Assembly (NCBI GenBank): GCA_038380435.1
Contig: JAWZYU010000017.1
Location: 26,904,483-26,968,482, forward strand
Source of the DNA: Ryuthela nishihirai
Taxonomy: Eukaryota > Arthropoda > Arachnida > Araneae > Heptathelidae
Direction of reading: 5' to 3'
Length of the DNA stretch: 64,000 bases
In this document: piece after piece, positions 55,252-64,000 of the stretch
Layout: each line of letters starts with the position of its first letter
Numbering within the stretch: position 1 is the stretch's first letter
The notes under the pieces: model-generated
The model's database searches: none
Told to the model about the DNA's origin: nothing
The model's input: only the letters and a program-made list of their open reading frames with translations
Program-made: the position numbers and the translations under genes

Positions 55252-56034
55252 GGGACGGAAGTAGATCAGTTGATAGCGAGCAAGGCTCTTATTCTGCAGT
55301 TCCCAGGTTCGAGTCCCGCCTGGGGCAGCTTTGAGCTTTATCTCCGTAAAACTTCCCGTCCTGCCCTCGGTCAGTAGAGGATACCGATAGGCTTGGAATG
55401 GTCGTCGGATGGGACGTTAAGCCGTGGCAACGTGTGCAAGTTGGGTTGTTTTACGTCTGAGCGGCACTTTTTTGCACACCATGGGCTAAATGGCCAGGTC
55501 ACATGGACCCCGAAGGCTCAGAGAAGGTTGGGGGCTCAGAAACCCACTGGAACAGCTGTTGGGAGACAGATTGTAGCCTCCCGTCAAGGCCATTCAGCGT
55601 GTTCTTTAACGTGCACAGGGTATGGCTCTCCCTCACACGGGACAATGGCTTAACGTTCCATCCGACGGACGGCGGCCTTTTCCAAGCCTATCGGTGTCCC
55701 CTACTGACCGTGGGCAGGGCGGGGAATTTTGCGGAGATAAATCTCAACGCTGACCCAGCTGGGACTCGAACCTGGAAACTACAGATTACGAGTTTGGCGC
55801 GCTACCGACTGAGCCACCCCCGCCCCAACGTGTGCAGGAGAGTCATACATGTGCACGTTAAAGGACACGCTGGATGGCATAGACGGGAGTGGGGCTACCA
55901 TCTGTCTCCCAACAGCTGTCCAGTGGGTCCCCACCTCCCAACCTTCTCTGAGACTTGGGGGTCCTTGGGTACCTGGCCATTTAGTCCATTGTATGCAAAA
56001 AAAGTGCCGCTCAGAGGTAAAACAACCCAGCCCA
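55252..56034 (+). mobile_element. SINE A, older copy split by a nested SINE A
   Basis: Head and early body at 55252-55440, remainder at 55827-56034 ending GAGGTAAAACAACCCAGCCC. The break is at GTGTGCAAG, with AACGTGTGCAAG (55429-55440) and AACGTGTGCAGG (55827-55838) as TSD. Confidence 0.9.
55441..55826 (-). mobile_element. SINE A, full length, nested
   Basis: Minus-strand copy near consensus inside the older plus-strand copy, forming a large inverted repeat with it. Confidence 0.93.
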
Positions 56035-56300
56035 ACCTAAGAAAGTCTAGCTTACTGTTTATGAAATGCACTATAGCCTCAGCTTTCGATGCGCCATAAA
56101 CTCTAACCAGTCAACCGTTTACAATTATTATTATATTGTTTGTGCAGTTTCATTATTACAATGATAAATGTTTTCAATGAGAACGAAATTTGTCATTTTC
56201 CGAATTCTACACCCTAAAATTGTGAAAATTCGAATTAATGGACGGTTTAGAAAATCGCTTGTTTTAAAATAATATTTCATTATTACCTACCCAAACAAGT

Positions 56301-56621
56301 GTTGGATTGTTTCATCTCTGGGGCACTTTTTGTGCATACAATGAGCTAAATGGCCAGGTCAAAAAAAAAAAATCCAAGGGCTAACAAGGCTGTGTAAGGG
56401 ATCCAATTAGACAGCTGTTACAAGATAGATAGGAGTATCCTCTCAATGCCATCCAGGGGCCTCTTGTCCACAGAACCACAGCGTACCGCCCATCTGACGG
56501 ATGGCGGCCTTTTCAAACCCACCTGTGTCCCCTTTCTGACAGAGTAAGTTGGGGGGTTTAGCGGAGATAAATCTTAATACTAGCGCAGTTGGGACTCGAA
56601 TCTAGGAACTAGAGATTACGA
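56301..56621 (-). mobile_element. SINE A, old, near full length
   Basis: Diverged minus-strand copy with A-run insertion (about 56361-56372), stopping at the ACTAGAGATTACGA segment of the head. Confidence 0.75.
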
Positions 56622-56627
56622 TTATTA

Positions 56628-56874
56628 TCCCGTCAAGGCCATCCAGCGTGTTCTTTAACGTGCACAGGGTATGGCTCTCCCGCACACGGGGCCACGGCTT
56701 AACGTCCCATCCAACGGACGGCGGCCTTTCCAACCCATCGGTGTCCCCTGCTGACCGTGGGCAGGGCGGGGAATTTTGCGGAGATAAATCTCAACGCTGA
56801 CCCAGCTGGAACTCGAACCTGGGAACTACAGATTACGAGCCTGGCGCGCTACCGACTGAGCCACCCCCGCCCCC
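56628..56874 (-). mobile_element. SINE A, 3'-truncated, near consensus
   Basis: Starts at CCCGTCAAGGCCATCC and runs to the head (GGGGGCGGGGGTGGCTCAG on the minus strand). The tail half is absent, an unusual truncation for target-primed insertion, so recombination with the neighbouring copy is likely. Confidence 0.85.
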
Positions 56875-56959
56875 ATGTAGGGTGGGTCCTCGCCGAAAAG
56901 CTAAATGAAACTTTCAAAAGTGTAAAGATGTAATGGATATCATGAATCAAACCTAATAA

Positions 56960-57543
56960 CTATATTACCAAACGCGTTTCGACATTTTCCATAGCATGTG
57001 AATGGAAAGCTACATTCCAAGTTCCCTAACTTTGGAAATAGTTTTCTGTGAAAATGTCATTGGAGACAAACTGAAGATCCCACGCAAATCTATCTCAATC
57101 GCGATTTAAAAAAAAATATTCGCTTAATAATTAAAGAGTTGCTGAATCTGGAACATTTTACATCAAATGCTACTAATCATAAGAATTTAGCTCAAAAGTT
57201 ATTTAAAATGCATAATAATTGATATTTAACAAATCTTCTCTAAAATAAAAGTAGTTTTAGAAGTTTGTGTAATGATTTTTTTTTCAATTTTGCTTAATTT
57301 AAATAAGTATTCAAAACGAACGTTAACATAGCGTTTGGTATAAGTATTTCAACTTCAATAACTTTTTAAATATTATGCTAATATTATTTTTTTTTAAAAA
57401 TGAGATTTGTAGAGATGTAAGTGAGATCTTCATTTACTCCTACAATACTTTCCTGCAAAATGCTTATTTTCAAAGTTACGGAGTTTGAAAATGTCTTCCC
57501 ATTCACATAATATGGATGTGTCCAAATACTTTTAGCAATATAG
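56960..57543. mobile_element. Long-inverted-repeat MITE, probably Tc1/mariner type, about 584 bp
   Basis: The left side CTATATTACCAAACGCG and the right side (reverse complement) CTATATTGCTAAAAGTA begin arms that can be aligned for about 250 bp, including ATGTGAATGG, TAACTTTG and AACTGAAGATC segments. TA dinucleotides sit at both edges. No coding capacity. The element could fold into one long imperfect hairpin. Confidence 0.7.
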
Positions 57544-58160
57544 CGTATATGTAAGAGGTATCATAAATCAGAGTACGGTAAATAATGTAAAGGATTTAAT
57601 GCAAACGCTGTAAAGGATTCCACTAATCAAATCCACATCACGTTCGCCATCTTAACGGGCTCCATTAACATATCGACTATTGCAATGGTTAGTGTTATCT
57701 TGAAAAGCACATTGCGCAGACGATGATCAAAGATGCAGTTTCCTATAAAGAATGAATCGATTAGATATTCAACAATACATGTACATCTATAATCCCTCAT
57801 TTTTAACTGTAAGTTCCGTTTTATTCATGTTAGCCATCATTGATCCATCGTTTACACAGAGCCAGCAAGGATTGCCGCGCTTGCTTTTCGCAAAAGGTCA
57901 CGCCTGGTATCTAATCCCTGACGCAGCTCCTAACGCCAGCAGTTATCATTAGCAGCAGAGGCACCACTTCTGGCGGCCATAGATGACACCATCCTATTGG
58001 GTTCGTTGGTGATAATGACCCTGTGACGGGCCTAACTTCTTTGTGGTCTGCTTTGCGGTGCAATCTGTGGATGTATCGGGCATGATCAGCAAATGGTAAT
58101 AGCGAACCAGGGCAGTTTTTTTTTTCCTATTAGAAACTAAAACGCATTACCGGCTATAAC
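57544..58160. other. Intergenic, nothing recognised
   Basis: No supported feature. The last part (57850-58130) is somewhat GC-richer. Confidence 0.35.
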
Positions 58161-58173
58161 CACAATAGTCATG

Positions 58174-58962
58174 GTGGGGCGGGGGTGGCTCAGTCGGTAG
58201 CGCGCCAGGCTCGTAATCTGTAGTTCCCAGGTTCGAGTCCCAGCTGGGTCAGCGTTGAGATTTATCTCCGCAAAATCCCCCCCCCCTGCCCACGGTCAGT
58301 AGGGGACACCGATGGGCTTGGAAAGGCCGCCGTCCGTCGTATGGAACGTTAAGCCGTGGGCCTGTGGTGTGAGAGCCATACCCTGTGCACGTTAAAGAAC
58401 AGGCTGGATGGCCTTGACGGGAGGCTACCATCTGTCTCCCAACAGCTGTTCCAGTGGGTCCCCTCCCCCAACCTTCTCTGAGCCTTCGGGGTTCGGGGCG
58501 GGGGTGGCTCAGTCGGTAGCGCGCCAGGCTCGTAATCTGTAGTTCCCAGGTTCGAGTCCCAGCTGGGTCAGCGTTGAGATTTATCTCCGCAAAAATTCCC
58601 CGCCCTGCCCACGGTCAGTAGGGGACACCGATGGTCTTGGAAAGGCCGCCGTCCGTCGGATGGGACGTTAAGCCGTGGCCCCGTGTGCGGGAGAGACATA
58701 CCCTGTGCACGTTAAAGAACACGCTGGATGGCCTTGACGGGAGGCTACCATCTGTCTCCCAACAGCTGTTCCAGTGGGTCCCCTCCCCCAACCTTCTCTG
58801 AGCCTTCGGGGTCCTTGTGGCCTGGCCATTTAGCCCATGGTGTGCAAAAAAGTGCCGCTCAGAGGTAAAACAATCCAATCCAATCCTTCGGGGTTCCATG
58901 TGACCTGGCCATTTAGCCCATGGTGTGCAAAAAAGTGCCGCTCAGAGGTAAAACAAACCACA
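58174..58962 (+). mobile_element. SINE A, outer copy split by a same-orientation SINE A
   Basis: Pieces 58174-58494 and 58885-58962. Outer TSD ACAATAGTCATG (58162-58173, 58963-58974). The inner insertion duplicates CCTTCGGGGTTC (58483-58494, 58885-58896). Confidence 0.93.
58495..58884 (+). mobile_element. SINE A, full length, nested, tail (AATCC)n
   Basis: Near-consensus copy starting GGGGCGGGGGTGG, with a tail ending CAATCCAATCCAAT. This shows that the terminal repeat unit varies between copies. Confidence 0.95.
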
Positions 58963-59131
58963 ACAATAGTCATGAACATCACGTAATGAGAAACGTCACA
59001 AACTTCAGTTTATTCAATATTTCAATTTTTTTTCACAATTAATCTATTTAAAAAAAAGGAAGAATTTTGTAGCTATCAAAATGCACTGTTGTTCCACTCT
59101 ATTATTTTTATAGGCCACTTGTCGTGTCGGA

Positions 59132-59489
59132 TTTGGGTTGTTTTACCTCTGAGCGGCACTTTTTTGCACACAATGGGCTAAATGGCCAGGTCACATGTAC
59201 CCCGAAGGCTCAGAGAAGGTTTGGGGAGGGAACCCACTGGAACAGCTGTTGGGAGACAGATGGTAGCCTCCCGTCAAGGCCATCCAGCGTGTTCTTTAAC
59301 GTGCACAGGGTATGGCTCTCCCGCACACGGGGCCACGGCTTAACGTCCCATCCGACGGACGGCGGCCTTTCCAAGCCCATCGGTGTCCCCTACTGACCGT
59401 GGGCAGGGCGGGGAATTTTGCGGAGATAAATCTCAACGCTGACCCAGCTGGGACTCGAACCTGGGAACTACAGATTACGAGCCTGGCGC
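59132..59489 (-). mobile_element. SINE A, truncated in the head, with TSD
   Basis: Near-consensus minus-strand copy lacking the first part of the tRNA-like head (ends at GAGCCTGGCGC on the plus strand). Exact 12-bp TSD TGTCGTGTCGGA (59120-59131, 59490-59501). Confidence 0.94.
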
Positions 59490-59605
59490 TGTCGTGTCGG
59501 AAATTTGAGGGGGAATGCCGAGATTTCTTTTGGTGGAAAAGGAGATTTCACAGAGAGCAAGACAAGCTATTATTCAAATTAATTATTATTCATTTATTTT
59601 CAATC

Positions 59606-59795
59606 TAGTATGGCCGAGTGGTTAGGGCGCTCGGCTATTGATCTAAGAGACTCTGGGTTCGAGCCCCGGATTAAGGCATGGACGTATGTGTTGTTTTTCT
59701 GCTGAGGTCCTGCCATCCTCTCAGACCTACTATTGCATATAAACTGACAGGATCCTATCAGACCTCTGTAGCAAGCAGCTGCTTGAGGAGGTATT
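59606..59795 (+). mobile_element. SINE B, full length
   Basis: Head TGGCCGAGTGGTTAGG, B box GGGTTCGAGCCCC, body TTTCTGCTGAGGTCCTGCC, end AAGCAGCTGCTTGAGGAGG. Its last 14 bases are identical to the RTE LINE 3' end. Confidence 0.9.
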
Positions 59796-60216
59796 TATTT
59801 TTTTATCCGCATTAATAATTTTAATACGTAACAATTTCTATTTCGATAACGGTCATTTATACTTAAATGTTTGCAAATAAAAATAATGGGTAATCTTCGA
59901 ACAGGATATTTACCGCAGTCTAACGAAACGTATACAATCACCGATGGCCCGAGGGGAAGTTCAAAGGACTCACGTATTCTTCATATAAAACACTATATTC
60001 TTAAAAAAAAAAAATTCAAAAACTTATCTTTTATCATGTCTACTGCTTTTTTTACCAGTCATTACATTCTCAAAATTAATGACACAAGTAATATAGGAAA
60101 TTACAATCAGTTAAAATAATCAAAGAACATTTGAAACTTATTTAAAAATTTTTTAATATACTGAACGTGTCTTAAGTTTTTTTAATTCATATTTTTCCTC
60201 GTTGCAGTCTTAGTGT
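59796..60216. other. AT-rich intergenic DNA
   Basis: Nothing recognised. Confidence 0.4.
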
Positions 60217-60228
60217 ACCACTGTGATG

Positions 60229-60612
60229 GTTGGGTTGTTTTACCTCTGAGCGGCACTTTTTTGCACACCATGGGCTAAATGGCCAGGCCACATGGACCCC
60301 GAAGGCTCAGAGAAGGTTGGGGGAGGGGACCCACTGGAACAGCTGTTGGGAGACAGATGGTAGCCTCCCGTCAAGGCCATCCAGCGTGTTCTTTAACGTG
60401 CACAGGGTCTGGCTCTCCCACACACGGGGCCACGGCTTAACGTCCCATCCGACGGACGGCGGTCTTTCCAAGCCCATCGGTGTCCCCTACTGACCGTGGG
60501 CAGGGCGGGGAATTTTGCTGAGATAAATCTCAACGCTGACCCATCTGGGACTCGAACCTGGAAACTACAGATTACGAACCTGGCGCGCTACCGACTGAGC
60601 CACCCCCGCCCC
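60229..60612 (-). mobile_element. SINE A, full length with exact TSD
   Basis: Near-consensus minus-strand copy flanked by ACCACTGTGATG (60217-60228, 60613-60624). Confidence 0.95.
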
Positions 60613-60814
60613 ACCACTGTGATGCATACTTTCATCTAAACGATTTCAGTGTACTGACTTGAAAGGCAGTTTAAGAATCCTGGACCTAAATGGATTAATA
60701 TTTACTACTAAGGTTTAAACAATAATCATTATTTTAAGCATTTGCAGTAAGTTTGCCATTTAAAAATATTTCTCGAAAACATGACGAGGGCGAATTTGAA
60801 TTATGTTATCACTG

Positions 60815-60877
60815 AACGTCACTTTTGTATACAAAATAAGCTAAATCGCCAGGTTACATGAACCTCAAAGGTTCTTA
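60815..60877 (-). mobile_element. SINE A, short decayed 3' fragment
   Basis: ATAAGCTAAATCGCCAGG and neighbouring bases follow the last 60 bp of the family. Confidence 0.5.
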
Positions 60878-61578
60878 AATTGATGACGATATAAGAATGT
60901 CTATTTGAACACTAATTCCTTATATTAAAATGTCCTTTTTAAAGAATATCCTATGATATTTAACGGCAAAGTCGCTTTTTCTAATCAATTTTATTAATGG
61001 TGAAATGAAAGATTCTTAACGGAGTTATTTTAGCAAGATTGTCATTACTTCTACTTTGATTCTTGAGATGAATTCTTCGTGCAAAAGGTGAGGTTAAATA
61101 TGTTTTCATAATTATTCAAAAAATAAAATCGGCAATATTCCGTTGTTAAGTTCTTTATATTCAGAGTTTCATTTTCCCCATGTATATCTCGAAGTAACAA
61201 AATAACGTTTTAGCTCTTTTCCCATTCTATTGTTTACACTTTTTCTTTTGTCCATCCACAGACACTCAACTTTTTTTTTTGCTCTTAAAAGAAAAATTCT
61301 TTTATGGTTAAATACATGCTAATAAAATATTTCTATTCGCATTTTATGAATCTTCCATTAGTTTGGAATTCCATCGTTAACCCTTTCAGGACCGTAAGGT
61401 TTCTAAGAGTAAATATTAGTATGTAACTGTTTATTTTAGTTTGTTTAGACGTAAAATAAATAAAAATCATAAGAAAAATACATAACAATGTGTAGTTTTT
61501 TTGGAATTTTATGGGAAGTATTTTTCCCAATGGACTATAAAGGTAACACAAATTATAGTTAGGCTTATTATGCAATGT
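60878..61578. other. AT-rich intergenic DNA
   Basis: Nothing recognised. Confidence 0.4.
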
Positions 61579-61591
61579 CTTTTATTTATTG

Positions 61592-61903
61592 CGTTGAGAT
61601 TTATCTCCGCAAAATTCCCCACCCTGCCCACGGTCAGTAGGGGACACCGATGGGCTTGGAAAGGCCGCCGTCCGTCGGATGGGACGTTAAGCCGTGGCCC
61701 CGTGTGTGGGAGAGCCATACCCTGTGCACGTTAAAGAACACGCTGGATGGCCTTGACGGGAGACTACCATCTGTTTCCCAACAGCTGTTCCAGTGGGTCC
61801 CCTCCCCCAACCTTCTCTGAGCCTTCGGGGTCCATGTGACCTGGCCATTTAGCCCATGGTGTGCAAAAAAGTGCCGCTCAGAGGTAAAACAACCCAACCC
61901 AAC
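61592..61903 (+). mobile_element. SINE A, 5'-truncated with exact TSD
   Basis: Starts just after the tRNA-like head (CGTTGAGATTTATC) and ends AACAACCCAACCCAAC. Flanked by CTTTTATTTATTG (61579-61591, 61904-61916). An ideal example of truncated target-primed insertion. Confidence 0.95.
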
Positions 61904-61916
61904 CTTTTATTTATTG

Positions 61917-62545
61917 GTTTATTAGAACAAAATGTTAACTAAAATAATACAAAATTATGAAATAAAATTACTATACAAAATGATGTGCTAATTATGATAT
62001 TCTGCGAAGCAATTTCTTTTGGTAGTGAGGCAAAGATGGACATTGCACATAGTACATATATTATGCGTCCTGACAGTTCTGTTTTTGTTTTCTAAACGTT
62101 CCCGTTTACGTAATTGTGTTCGGCATACGTTCTATTTTGACATTCTGTATAAAAAATGCAGATAAGGTTATAATTAAATACGACAATCACCAATTTTAAA
62201 ATGGGGAAAAATGTTTCCCTTAGTCGTGAAAGGGTTAAAGAGTGCTAAAGTTAGTAACTGACAAAACTTTAACCAATATTGTCACAGTCTAAGCAAGAAA
62301 TTTAACATTTAGATGGACCAGTTTCGTGGTCCAGTGGATTTCCATCATAAATATCGTCGTTTAAACCCAGCATATTTAGGAGTCTTGACGTTTCACGAAT
62401 TTATTTTCTTTTGCTAGTTCTAGTCACTTTGTGTGGTATTGAGCCCTTGTCAAGCTTTTCCTAAAAAAGGGGATGTGATTGTGGAGGGACTAGAAGCGTT
62501 TTTTTGGGGGTTGGATTGGGGTAGACATTGTAGGAGAACTCTGGG
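61917..62545. other. Intergenic, nothing recognised
   Basis: No supported feature before the minisatellite. Confidence 0.4.
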
Positions 62546-62876
62546 TCATTTAGGGTCACTTCCGGTGGATTTACGACCTTTTGAATACTGCGGACCACTT
62601 TTGAGTAAGGGGTCACTACGGTCATTTTGGGTTTGCTGTTGTGGGTCTTGATGAACTCTATACATTGGGTCACTTCCGGTTCACGGGGGTCAGAGTCATT
62701 CCCAGGTCACTTTTAGTGGTGTTTTGCTCCCTGTCTTTAGGACATTTTTGGAACACTTCCGGTATATCTTGGGTCACTTAGTGTTTATTTTGGGAACACT
62801 TCCGGTATAGCTTGGGTCACTTACTGTCTATTTTGGGGTCACTTCCGGTCGACTCTGGGACATTTTGGGGCTTTTT
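62546..62876. repeat. Decayed minisatellite with CACTTCCGGT core
   Basis: CACTTCCGGT occurs at 62557, 62671, 62754, 62797 and 62840. The last three are exactly 43 bp apart. The spacer pattern (TTGGGTCACTTA then TTTATTTTGGG) repeats with them. The core is also an ETS-type binding consensus. Confidence 0.8.
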
Positions 62877-64000
62877 TTTTAAAGATTTATTCCTACTGAG
62901 CACTGATTTTATCAGGCAGTTCTCATAGGTATCATTACTCGTTGGCCATTTCAGTATTACATCCTCTTCGTCTTCCTTCGACTGGACCACTTTGTAAGGG
63001 AGCCGAGTGGGCCCTCTATCATCTGGTCCAAGTTGGCCATCTCACTAGCTGATTGGAAACCGATTCGACCAATGACGTATGAGCATTGTCGATGCGTTAA
63101 CTGTACAATCTCACTGCCTTGCTTTCAAAGTTGTTGCATACGCTTCGTTGCAGCTCTTGAGCATAAATTCGCCATTTTCAAAAACTATCTCCGACACATA
63201 TAAATAACTATTTCTAAGTCCATGCAAACTCATAAATTACACAGGCAAGGAAATGCTAAATGTGCAACATACCTTGAACCAGTGAAGATTGTGTCGAATA
63301 TAAACTTACCTGAAATAAGAAACAAACTAATTTAAAAAGTGCAAAATATATTCAGTATTATGAAAATGCTAAAAATTTGGTCAAAATTAAACTGGAAATA
63401 TAAGAGAAATATTTAAGAAAATAAAATGCATTTTAATATCTAACAAGAGAAAAAAAAACACTAGGCACTAATACGCAATTTATATTTGCAAAATTATTTT
63501 TAAAAAAAGCCATTAACATTTTATAATGCAAAGCATGAAAATTATTCTAAAAGGTATTAACGACCTTTGCTGCGTTTGTGACGTAAAAAATACAAAAAAT
63601 GAGATACATAGTTCAAAAAGCGTGCTGGATTCATTCTCAAGGGTACTATTCACAAACTCGATGTCAGTTTTTCACTTGTTATGCTACTTATATATCAACA
63701 GCTTTGACAAAAGAATGCAGAAACTTTAAACATACGTTCCGCAGTAAACCAATACTCTACACAACAATGCTCCCGAAACCATGACATAATGTCCATCTTT
63801 GTTGAAAAATAACTCTCTTAAGATACCTTTCTTCCACAAATGTTAAAATCGTAATGAATAAAAATCGCATTTTGTTAAAAATTTCCATAGTACATTTTTC
63901 ACGAATCAACTGAATGTATCATTTTACAAACGGAAAAACACATTTGAATACGTCCATAAATAATTTCTTCTAGAAGCAATCCAAAAGGACAAAACAGAAA
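62877..64000. other. AT-rich intergenic DNA
   Basis: Short overlapping frames near 63526-63784 lack domains. Nothing recognised. Confidence 0.4.

Noticed and set aside
4155..61718. Recurring 60-130 codon frames (for example starting MALPHTGPRLNVPSDG or ending GGLSKPIGVPY) that look like a conserved protein family.
   Set aside because: They are frames through the SINE A body on both strands, repeated because the SINE is repeated.

Overview
The window is 64 kb of AT-rich animal genomic DNA with one 200-base assembly gap (21168-21367). I see no recognisable host gene. Non-LTR retrotransposon, Tc1/mariner, hAT and Polinton/Maverick sequences, dense tRNA-derived SINEs and arthropod-style core promoter motifs point to an arthropod. 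An arachnid is my guess, but nothing in the window proves it.

Three tRNA-derived SINE families make up most of the sequence. 'SINE A' is about 385 bp. It has a tRNA-like head with A box TGGCTCAGTCGG and B box GGTTCGAGTCC, and the anticodon region resembles elongator tRNA-Met. Its body is long and well conserved, and it ends in GAGGTAAAACAACCC plus short CAACC-type repeats. About 40 copies or fragments lie on both strands, many with 11-15 bp target-site duplications (TSDs) and many nested in one another. 'SINE B' is about 190 bp, with a head beginning GTGGCCGAGTGGTTAG and an end reading GCTGCTTGAGGAGG. That end matches the 3' end of the RTE-type LINE at about 5489-9140, so SINE B and this LINE look like a parasite-partner pair. 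'SINE C' is a sparse third family (24.2-24.5 kb).

Layout: 0-5 kb, SINE fragments. 5.5-9.1 kb, an apparently full-length RTE-like LINE on the minus strand with an intact 1009-aa endonuclease/reverse transcriptase ORF and a (TCC)n tail. 9-34 kb, SINEs, two hAT-like nonautonomous elements (20.6 and 26.8 kb), a Tc1 transposase relic and a decayed non-LTR reverse transcriptase relic. 34.8-47.6 kb, the main feature. 47.6-64 kb, more SINEs, an 80-bp minisatellite (52.1-53.6 kb), an hAT-like element (54.0 kb), a long-inverted-repeat MITE (57 kb) and a 43-bp minisatellite carrying CACTTCCGGT (62.6-62.85 kb).

The outstanding feature is 34821-47626, a 12.8-kb Polinton-type element that is one near-perfect palindrome. 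Each 6.4-kb arm carries an intact 1239-aa protein-primed family B DNA polymerase gene with three N-terminal C2H2 zinc fingers. The two genes are transcribed outward from a shared centre. No integrase, packaging ATPase, protease or capsid gene is visible. The element starts AGTAGGGGG, ends with its reverse complement, and is flanked by a 6-bp TSD (CCCTGC) inside a SINE A copy, which itself has a 12-bp TSD outside. The palindrome centre is a hairpin (11-bp stem, 15-nt loop) that also occurs 55 bp inside each end. This suggests the element arose when a terminal hairpin folded back and primed copying of a whole monomer. It would then be a polymerase-only, self-complementary replicon that has transposed as a unit.
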